From Clarkia xantiana subsp. parviflora (taxonomy: Eukaryota > Streptophyta > Magnoliopsida > Myrtales > Onagraceae), in NCBI GenBank assembly GCA_036873135.1, contig JAPTYO010000003.1, forward strand, positions 21,042,001 to 21,106,000: a DNA stretch of 64,000 nucleotides, in the 5' to 3' direction. The notes beneath the pieces were generated by a model that had not been told where the DNA came from, did no database searches, and was given only the letters and a program-made list of their open reading frames with translations. Position numbers and translations under genes: made by a program. The first letter of the stretch is position 1, and every line of letters starts with the position of its first letter. Positions 55,761 to 64,000 of this stretch are shown piece after piece.

Positions 55761-55902
55761 GTCGATATATTTATTAACCAAAATGTAACGTTGTGAACCA
55801 TTAAATAAAACCGTAATAACATATTTTATTGGTCGATATATTTATTAACCAAAATGTAACGTTGTGAACCATTAAATAAAACCGTAATAACATATTTTAT
55901 TG
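55761..55902. repeat. Exact 71-bp tandem duplication upstream of F-box gene
   Basis: Copies 55761-55831 and 55832-55902 appear identical (start GTCGATATATTTATTAACC). Complete identity in non-coding DNA implies a recent event. It lies immediately before the probable F-box transcription start. Confidence 0.92.
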
Positions 55903-57546
55903 CTCTGTATCTTCTTCTATTCTCTAGCCCTCCTCCCCTCTCTGGTGAAACCAAAAAGACAGAAAAGAACACAACAGACCGTTCTTACAGAATCAAAAGG
56001 TCCTCTGTCACTCAACGCACAGACACACCCCTCCTTCTACAGAGATATACAGAGACATCATTTACATACAGGACTTGAGCACATCATAGAATCATGTCTT
56101 TTTAAGGTTTTTTGTCGCTCCACCTTCACCACCCTTTATTCTCTGTCTATTGGCGTGCAAATGTCGTACCCACCGAGTCTCTGCGTGTCCAATCGGTTCT
56201 GAGGAGGGAAATCGATCGAATTTGGAAAAATACGGATCATCACCCAGCAGCAGATCCAGCTCCAAAGACGAATTCGATTCGATTTCTTTGTCAGAATTGG
56301 AGATTCATGAAGCATTTTCCGTGATTGATGATTTGTTGTACCGTGAATTTCATCAATTTGGAAGCTGGGGTTCGAAAATTCCGCAGGTACAAGAAAAAAT
56401 ATAATTTTTATTTTATTTTTGTTGATTCTGCAGTAAATTTCATTGTGATCCACCTTCAATTTTGATAACTGGAACATTAGGACACTGATGTTATAATCTA
56501 AAACCTATGTATGTGGTAATATAGACATAGACAAGAACATAGTACAGCAGTTTGCTTCTTTGATGCATTTCACAATGAGGGATTAATGCCTTAATGGGGC
56601 TTGATTGGCAAATGTATTGCAGCCAAGTTCTGCAGTTTTTGATCAATCAAAGGCTTTATCTTTATTGTTACATGATGATATTGGGTGGAAAGAAAACCTT
56701 GGACAGATGTTCTGGTGTAAATATTCATTATATTACCTATGATTGTTTTAATTAGGTTAATTAGCAACTTGTTTTGGAGTTTGACAATTTACTAGCTGAT
56801 TTTTCTGGACGATTTGTTAGTTGAACTTATACAAAGTTGCAATAGGCCAGCTTTGTCTAATTTGGGGTATAAGATTTGCATGTTATTTATTATCTTGTTA
56901 TATGTTCTTTCTGCAAATGGCTAGCTGAATTTTTGAGAAATTTGCTATTTATTAGTTGAACATTGCAAAAATTTGCAATTTGCTATTTGTAACTTGTTAG
57001 TTGGACTCCGATGACAAGTGATATGAACATACTTTCTCTGTTACTTTTAACAACAAATTAGACGGAGCTAGCAAATTGCAACTTTATCAGCTAGCAAATT
57101 GTCTATATCCTCAAAGTTCAGCTAGCAAATTGGAACTTGCTATATTCTTTGTGCAAATGGCTACCCAAAATTTTGAGAAATTTGCTATTTGTTAGTTCAT
57201 GTGTTGAACATTGCAAAAATTTGCAATTTCCTAGCTCAAACTTTTTGGGTATATTTATAATTTGTTAGTTGGACTCTGATGACAAGTGATATGAACACAC
57301 ATTTCTCTGTCACTTTTAAAAGCAAATTAGACGGAGCTAGCAAATTTCAGCTTTATCAGCTAGCAAATCGTCTATATTTTCAATGTTCATATAGTAATTT
57401 GGTAACTAACCCTTTTATGTTCATAGAAGCTAGCAACTAATCCCATAATCAATGAAGTATGCTAATTGGCATAGTTTTACACAAAACAAAATGATTTGAT
57501 CCTTATTCGTATTTTATGCATTTAAGGTTGTTCGGAAGTTTGTCAA
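55903..57546 (+). other. 5' leader of F-box gene with a large UTR intron
   Basis: A CT-rich leader begins near 55905. A donor at 56387 (CCGCAG then GTACAAG) and an acceptor at 57526 fit a 1.14-kb intron. The leader exon contains a 13-codon upstream ORF at 56161-56202 and an 84-codon ATG-less open frame ending at 56404. If spliced as above that frame is out of register with the main protein. Confidence 0.5.
56760..57420. repeat. Duplicated TTGAGAAATTTG repeat in F-box 5' intron
   Basis: Two head-to-tail units with a period of about 269 bases (GACGGAGCTAGCAAATT at 57061 and 57330), each also partly palindromic (CTAGCAAATT / AATTTGCTAG). Related copies lie at 58420-58780 and 26780-27090. Confidence 0.75.
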
Positions 57547-59413
57547 ATGGAAGAACACCGTTTTCAAGGGAATATTAGGAGATGGGAAGATATGGATATC
57601 GACATTCTGGTTCAGATATTCGAGTCACTGGGGATACACGAATTGATATCGGGTGTGGTTCATGTATGTAGAGGGTGGCGGTTGGCTTGCTGTATACTGT
57701 GGAAAACACTCGATCTTTCCATGGTAGAGTCTAACTTCATCAAGGTTCCGGCTGAGCCGTTTGTTTATGTGGATACTCGGTCGGATAAGATTCTGAATCG
57801 GGTTTTGAAGACTGCTCTCAATCTCAGCAGAGGAAGCATTCAAACTTTGATCTTCCATGTCAATTTGTTTGTGAAAGATGAGTTGCTGCTCTACACTGCT
57901 GAAAGGTACTTCCTTCTCTAAACCACTATTGCACTGAAAATAGGAAGAGATAAATAGTGAGCTTAAGATGATTTATAGTCTAATAGATATGTGGGTCCTT
58001 TATTTTGCTGTCTCAAAAGTTGATTGGTTGTTGTATTTAGGGTTAAGAACTTCAAAACACTTTCAATTATAGGCCACGTTGCTAATTGCTTTCTCAAATT
58101 TAAAACGTTGATTTTCGGTTTACTAATTATTGGACTGATTGGTTTCGACTTTTTTTTTTCTTTTAAATTGATGGAACAAAAACATTATTTTTAAGCATCA
58201 AATAAGCCTAAACCATGAGCAAAACATTTAATACTTGGAAAACAACTAGTTTTTGTTGCATAGAACACCAATTTTAACGCTAAAATTAGTTGAAAAAAGT
58301 GAAAAGCAACAAACCTGAAAGGTTGAGACACCGAATATCAACGTTTTAAATCTTGGACGACAATTAGCAACATGATTTAAAGTTAAGACAGTTTTTAGGT
58401 TCTTAACCCTTGTATTTAACTGAACTTTGAATGACCGTACAATTTACTAGCTTAACATTTTTATTATGTAAAATTGCAATTTGCTAGCTACGTCTAATTT
58501 GTTGTTAAATAGTGATGGATAATGCACGTGTGTATCACGTGTATTCAGAACTTCACTAGTAAGTAGCAATTTTTGTCAGAGCTCAGGTAGCTAATTGCAT
58601 ATTTTCACAAAGTTTAGCTAGTAAACTGCAAATATCTCAAAAGCTTTGCTTCATGTTTGCACAAAAAACATAGCAAGAGAATAAACTGCATGCCAGTTTC
58701 CATCACCATTTAACAACAAATTAGACGAAACTAGCTTAATGCATATTTTTATTAGTTAAGTTAATAATTAACTATGTAGTATAGTATAACGATTCAACGC
58801 TTCATCCCTTAACCAGATTTGACACCTTATCTTTTCTGATACTAACTGCAGATGCCCGGACCTAAAACGGCTCGTCCTGCCTGCATGGAACCGAATAAGC
58901 ACAACCGAGATGTGCAAAGCCATCCGAATGTGGCATCACTTGGAGTCCCTCACAATGCCGAGCATAACCGAGCCAAGCCCCGTAATGGAGGAGATTTCGC
59001 GTAGTTGCCCTAACTTCACTCGTCTCAAAATCATGGGCCCGTTCGACATGATCACCGCCACGTCACTCGCTTCTTCACTCCCGCACCTAAAAGCCCTAAG
59101 CCTCCGGTGCTCCCTCGTGCACAAGGAGGCGCTACTCTTCATCCTCGGAAAGTTACAAAATCTAGAGGTGCTCAATATTTCCCATTGTGTCCTCGTCGAG
59201 ACAGTTGAATTCCCGGTAAGTAGAAACGTTATCCGGGGGGTAAATTCGTCGATTGTTAAAAAGGCGGGTGGGATCCGGCAGTTCTTGTTTTGCCCCAGTA
59301 AGTCGGTTTGTGCGATGTGCGAGAGGGCGAAAGCCGACGAAGGGATGATGAGGTGGTATAAGTACGAGAAAGGGTTGTGGAAGGAAGATGAGTCGAGGTG
59401 CCTTGCGATCTAA
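57547..59413 (+). CDS. F-box/LRR-repeat protein (At3g48880-like)
   Basis: Substrate-recognition subunit of an SCF ubiquitin ligase. Exons: 57547-57905 and 58852-59413; 306 residues. The F-box is at about residues 10-50 (RRWEDMDIDILVQIFESLGI, then VCRGWRLACC). Leucine-rich repeats follow (RCPDLKRLVLPAWNRI, LESLTMPSI, LPHLKALSLRC, LQNLEVLNISHC). The tail has a Cys-containing conserved block (CAMCERAKADEGMMRWYKYE) ending CLAI. The substrate is unknown. The MEEH start fits the family; upstream in-frame sequence is UTR. The single coding intron contains a MITE (58041-58409) and a second repeat. Confidence 0.93.
58041..58409. mobile_element. MULE-like MITE in F-box intron
   Basis: A 369-bp element with ends GGGTTAAGAACTTCAAAA and TTTTTAGGTTCTTAACCC, flanked by a perfect 9-bp duplication TTGTATTTA (58032-58040 and 58410-58418). 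The interior matches 48550-48913 and 21203-21699. Confidence 0.93.
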
Positions 59414-60102
59414 GTAATGTTTTTTGCCTTGAGATCTAAGTAATGTTTTTCTTGTAAAGCAATTTTGGTTGCCATTTGATGAATTGTTTGATAGAAAAGG
59501 AAGCAAAGATGGATATAGTGTAGAAAAAAGAATATATAGAAATAGGATTCTTGTTGTTGTGCTGTTTATGAAAAGAAAGTTGAGCTTTTTACCCTTTATT
59601 ATCTATTTTAATTTAGTTATTCTAAATAACTTAGTAAATAAACAACTAATTCTTCCGGGAAATAAAACTAGCTCTAGTTAGTTTTTTTTTTTAATCAAAT
59701 AGAAATAACTAGTTAGAGTTTTATAAATGAGCAATTAAGTATTTCAATCTAATTTGATATTAAATTTCGATGAAATATCTATATTTTAATTTAGATATTC
59801 TGAATAAGTTTTTCTTTTTATATATACAATGTAACCAATTAATTAGCCAATTTGACCCGAAAATAAAACTAACTTGCTGATTTTTTTTTTCATAAATCGA
59901 ATATAAAATAGTTATATTATGTATATAAAATTTATGTTCTCCTTACATAATCGACAATAAGTATTGCTTGAATTTTTTTAAAAAAAGTCGTGTTCTTTTT
60001 TTCTCCTAAAGTATGACCCAAAATGTATTTCCATGGGCGAAGGGGAGTCAATCTAGTTTATCAAGACAAATTGTATTAAGCTACATGAAAAATGTCAAGA
60101 AA
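59414..60102. other. F-box gene 3' flank
   Basis: The stop is followed by a near-repeat of GAGATCTAAGTAATGTTTTT and probable 3' UTR, then AT-rich DNA. No gene. Confidence 0.5.
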
Positions 60103-61510
60103 GAGAAATGATACACGTTCCGCCTTCAAACTTCCGAATAGTTCCGATGTACTAATTAATTACTGACACATGTCATCTCAGAAGTCAGACGTTCTCTTTC
60201 TCTTTTCAATTCGTAATTTCCTATACTACCCTTTAATGTCTCTTCCTGATTATTAATTGTGTTCTCTCTCATAGGTTACTTTTTCATAAAAAGACAAAAA
60301 GATTTAAGACAGTAGTGTTTTTTCTTCAGCCAAACTAAATTATTTTTACGCTGTGTTGACTGTTGATTTGTTTTTATCATATCATGCATATGTTCATTTG
60401 ATTAAGTGACCATTTAGATAAAAAAAACTAGGAAAGAGTGAAAAATTATACAAACTACAATATTTTAAAACTGTTAATATTATTAAATAAACTTGTTGTA
60501 TCAATTGATTATATAATCCTAAATTTATAATACACTATTAAATCAGTTTTCAAATTAATATATACAAATAATTAATATTTTAAAAGACGTAACAAAAAGT
60601 ATCATTAATTTATTAATAGGTCTTTGATTAAATAATTTCTATTACATTAATATGACATTGAAATTATATGTTGTATAGTTCAACATATTCAAAGAATTAT
60701 AATTCTGTTTGATTATGTCAAAAAATTCATGTGGAAGAAATTATGAATTTAAAATGCATTACAATCAACAAATATACCACGTTAGTTTTCACGACATTAA
60801 ATAAAATTTATAGTTTAATTTCTACACAAATATATGTTTCTTTAAATGTAAGATAATATTATTTACTCATAAGTATCGTAATTAATAAATCATAATTTTT
60901 TATACGATAATTTAATTTTGAACACGATTTTTTACTATTGAAGTAGATATGAGAATCTTTTAATAATATATGACATCATATATTTTAAATTATATATACA
61001 AAAGTAACAATTAATAAAAAAAAATAAGATAAACAATTTTTAATATATTAATTTAAAAAATAAGTTTATAATGCATAATATTATAACCAATGCTTAATAA
61101 CCAATGCTTAATAATTCAAAAAATGGAGAATAAATTAGCCAAAATAACATCTTAGCTCTAGTTATTATTATAACTTAGCTCTAGTTATTATTATAACTTA
61201 GCTCTAGTTATTACTGTACTACGGGATAAATGAAACAGCATATTGTTTTTTGCCTCACGAAAAAATGGTCCTTTTTTTAATCTCTCATAGAAAAGTGTAA
61301 TTGATGAGAGAGAAATGATTAAAAGTATAAACAGTTGTATTGTAGTTGTAGGCATAAAATAAGATGACACGGACGTCTAAAGGGTACAATAGGAAATTAG
61401 AGAAAATGGAAAGAGAAACTAACGCCTGCTTTTTGGGCGACAGGTATTAGTAATTGACTAGAACATCGGAACAAATCGGAGGTTTAGATGCGGAATGTGT
61501 ATCATTTCTC
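60103..61510. mobile_element. 1.4-kb non-autonomous MULE-like element with long TIRs
   Basis: Ends GAGAAATGATACACGTTCCG and its inverse (CGGAATGTGTATCATTTCTC) extend as diverged inverted repeats over roughly 140 bases on each side (both reach CCTAT..TACCCTTT). It is flanked by a perfect 9-bp duplication GTCAAGAAA (60094-60102 and 61511-61519). The interior is AT-rich without ORFs. A 23-bp unit (CTTAGCTCTAGTTATTATTA start) is repeated three times at 61151-61215. Confidence 0.9.
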
Positions 61511-61660
61511 GTCAAGAAAATAACACTAAATAGCAAAACGAATTTCATAACAGCATTAAGTAAAGCAATAGATCGTCATTGCAATCAAAGCAGAAAATGA
61601 GCACAGTTTTGCAACAAGAACACCAGAAACTCCTTCTCTACTTCATTGAAATAAGATAGT

Positions 61661-61993
61661 TTACTCTTCAGCAGATCCAGATTCCTTCTGGTTGTTATGC
61701 TTCCTCGCATACCTCTGGTTCCTCAGGAACTTAGGATCCATCTGTGTAACCAAACAAACAAATTACCGCACATCAATACTTTTTCTGCAATTCATTCATT
61801 CATTCAATTCGATAAAATTCGATTCGTATAAGCAGATTCATGAAGATCGAAGCTCAACGGCGATTCGAGAAAGAGAGAAACGATAACGTACGCCTTTCGT
61901 GGAGGTGTGGCGGTGCCGCTTCGGCTTCTTGATTCCGTTCCGGTGAGCCTTGTACGACTGGTTGTGCGCGGTGTGATTCTTCGACTTCGCCAT
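61661..61993 (-). CDS. RPL29: 60S ribosomal protein L29 (eL29)
   Basis: Small, very basic cytosolic large-subunit protein. Exons on the minus strand: 61993-61892 and 61741-61661; 60 residues. The N-terminus [20 protein letters not shown] and the following [12 protein letters not shown] are the family signature; the second exon begins [16 protein letters not shown] and ends SAEE. The intron is GT-AG, phase 0. Upstream in-frame ATGs at 62044 and 62048 only extend into the leader and are rejected. A telo-box lies about 85 bases upstream, as for RPL36 in this window. Confidence 0.96.
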
Positions 61994-62076
61994 CTCTACA
62001 CCAGATCGGAATCGAGAAGATGAATCTCGTGTCTCGTGAATCAATCAAAGAAGCAAATTCAGTCCGTTCTTCCAGA

Positions 62077-62084
62077 AAACCCTA
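62077..62084 (-). promoter_or_regulatory. Telo-box of RPL29
   Basis: AAACCCTA in the 5' region, next to GCTGCTGCTGCTG. Same motif as at RPL36 (14379). Confidence 0.65.
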
Positions 62085-62099
62085 GCTGCTGCTGCTGAT

Positions 62100-63503
62100 A
62101 TACAAAGAATCGCGCTAAGCTTTATTTGTGCCTAATGGGCCGTAATTGAGAGATCTCGTTTAAACCGGACCAAACTCATTGGCAGGCCTAAGGCCCACGA
62201 TTTTTTTGGTAATCAGGCCTAAGGCCCACGATTTTGGTTAGCCTAATTCTAATAATATTATTTTTATTAATATATTTTTTTTTGTGGCCAATTTATTATT
62301 ATTATTTAATGACTAGAAAGAAAGAAAAAAAGCTAAAATAGGTACACTATATTATATATATGAAAAAAAATAAGAGTCGATGTGATACGTTTTTTCTTAG
62401 TTTCTTGGGTTGGGTTTGAATACGTTTGGGTTTAGCTGATTTTTTTTTTAACTTGTTATCAAATATTTACGTTAATTTTGGTGACTGTATAACTTTCACG
62501 ATCATATATGATTAGATCATAATATTAAGAAATATAATATCTTTAATATTTTTTGTGGTAATAAATAAACAAATTCGTAAAATACATAAAATATATGAAA
62601 TCATTAAACTGCTTTGAATTTTGTTTGCATATAGTGAAGAAATTTATTCACTTTAAGCATGTTTTCATTTAAAATGTATAATATTTCTTTCGTCATTCTA
62701 TCTTTTATCATCAATTATTGTTTTCTTTCCATATTTAGATTTTAAACAATTTTTTAATGGAAAATATTTATTAGTCACGCTATCGTTTCATACTATACTA
62801 CTCACATTTAGCAAAATCAAAATTACTTAAAAGAAACACTTAGGTTAGGTTAGGATTACCGGAATGTTTTGCTCCAGTTTCATCATTGTAAGAAAAGAAT
62901 ATATATATATATATATCGAGAATATAATTCGGTTACGGGTGTAATAATTAAGATTAATTCCCCAATAAATCAGTTTCGTTATACACTCTATTTAATTGTT
63001 AGAAAGGTCAAACCTATATGCTTAAATATATTGTGGAGCATGTGAACGTTATTTAATTAGAATTCAGAAATGACGTGTTTAGGTGGTACTTCTGGTATGA
63101 TGATCATTTTTTCTCTACGCATAACATCTCTTACTAAAAAGTTCTAGATATATAATTTTTTGTTTAAAAAAATTTATTATTAGAAAATAAGTATTTTATT
63201 TTAATTATTTAGCTATAATTTTTCAACAAAAAAATAAGTTAAAAAGCCTCTAATTATATAATTTTGCATTAATTTGATGAAATAATAACCAACTTTTATA
63301 TGCTACCAAAAAGAAATTAAAAATCGCTCCTTTCACAGCCCAACAACTCCTACTGGTCCATCTTGTACGGCGTCTCTCTGTCTACTAGCTCTTGGGATCT
63401 CTCCTTTAAATCAAGCAGAATCTCATTGTTGCTGCAATCTACACCGGTTCTGCACCAAACCCATAAGACTTCCGATTGTCTTTCTCCTTCGTTTCGATCA
63501 GTC
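62100..63503. other. Divergent intergenic region RPL29/MSBP
   Basis: AT-rich with no gene. Near 62170-62235 AGGCCTAAGGCCCACGATTTT is present as a short near-direct repeat (GGCCCACGATTTT twice). The final 180 bases form the MSBP leader. A short (AT)n run lies at about 62900-62918. Confidence 0.5.
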
Positions 63504-63808
63504 ATGGCTCTGGAACTATGGGAGACGCTGAAAGAAGCCATCTCGGCCTACACCGGCATGTCTCCGGCCACTTTCTTCACCGTCCTCGCCCTGGGATTGG
63601 CCGTGTACTACGTCATCTCCGGCCTTTTCGGGTCCCCTGATACTCATCATCCTAGGACGAGAGAATTCCAGGAGATGGAGCCTCTTCCGCCGCCGGTCCA
63701 GCTCGGCGAGATCTCTGAGGAAGAGCTTAAGCAGTACGACGGCGCCGACCCTAAGAAGCCTCTGCTCATGGCCATCAAGGGTCAGATATACGACGTGTCC
63801 CAGAGCAG
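63504..63808 (+). CDS. Membrane steroid-binding protein (MSBP/MAPR), first exon only
   Basis: N-terminal 101 residues plus two bases of the next codon; the donor is AG|GTAATT at 63808 and the rest lies beyond the window. A short luminal N-terminus is followed by one membrane span (about residues 20-43, PATFFTVLALGLAVYYVISG), an acidic/proline linker, and the start of the cytochrome b5-like heme/steroid-binding domain (EISEEELKQYDGADPKKPLL, then AIKGQIYDVS). Plant MSBP1 binds steroids and modulates brassinosteroid and auxin responses, and MAPR proteins scaffold P450s in the ER. The start at MALELWE matches the family; the upstream ATG at 63363 is leader. The AG at 63989 does not continue the expected protein. 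Confidence 0.9.
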
Positions 63809-64000
63809 GTAATTTGTTCGATTTATGATCTTATTTTCGATGATTCCGAGGATAAATTGGTCTGCAGTAGCAATTAGTCTTGCTTTCAATCTAAAAAATT
63901 GAGTCTTCAATCTCAATCAGATTCGATTTTTTTTATTTAGCTGCTTCAGCTAGCTAGAGAGAGTGATTCCAATTTCAATTTGGCCTGCAGTTTTCAAGAA

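Noticed and set aside
63981..64000. Second MSBP exon at the window end
   Set aside because: An AG occurs at 63989, but joining it to the first exon gives S-F-Q-E instead of the expected R-M-F-Y-like continuation; the true acceptor is probably outside the window.

Overview
The window is nuclear DNA of a flowering plant, most likely a eudicot. Genes carry many GT-AG introns, intergenic DNA is AT-rich and full of small transposons, and the proteins are plant families: a plant SLH-domain chloroplast protein, remorin, HIPP metal-binding proteins, PGG-domain proteins, a PPR protein and a membrane steroid-binding protein. I cannot name the species.

Layout, left to right. (1) 1-12.1 kb, plus strand: a repeat-rich start, then signal peptide peptidase-like SPPL (2850-5238) and a 943-residue SLH/coiled-coil chloroplast protein in 11 exons (6614-12073). 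(2) 13-19 kb: ribosomal protein eL36 on the minus strand, a doubtful minus-strand ORF, and a class 3 lipase (15948-19044, plus). (3) 20.7-25.4 kb, plus: two HMA-fold genes, one with CxxC and a CaaX box, one lacking the metal-binding cysteines. (4) 29-37 kb, minus: an intronless PPR gene and a tandem pair of PGG-domain membrane protein genes; the second copy is interrupted by a 754-bp inverted-repeat element. (5) 37-44.7 kb: gene-poor, with a LINE fossil, a long hairpin and a GGC-rich MITE-like element. (6) 44.7-51 kb: remorin (plus) and the 25-kDa subunit of cleavage factor I (CFIm25, minus). (7) 51-64 kb: a 5-kb gene-poor stretch, an F-box/LRR gene (plus), a 1.4-kb MULE-like element, ribosomal protein eL29 (minus) and the first coding exon of a membrane steroid-binding protein (plus, running off the end).

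The genes are independent single transcription units, not a pathway. The window is most informative for transposon-gene interplay. One family of short elements with GGGTTAAGAACC ends and 9-bp target duplications lies in introns of five of the genes. The insertion in the second PGG gene is bounded so that GT (from its end) and AG (from the target duplication) would remove it exactly and restore the frame, the geometry expected of an introner-like transposon. All exon joins were placed by hand from splice consensus, frame and remembered family similarity; no transcript or database was consulted.
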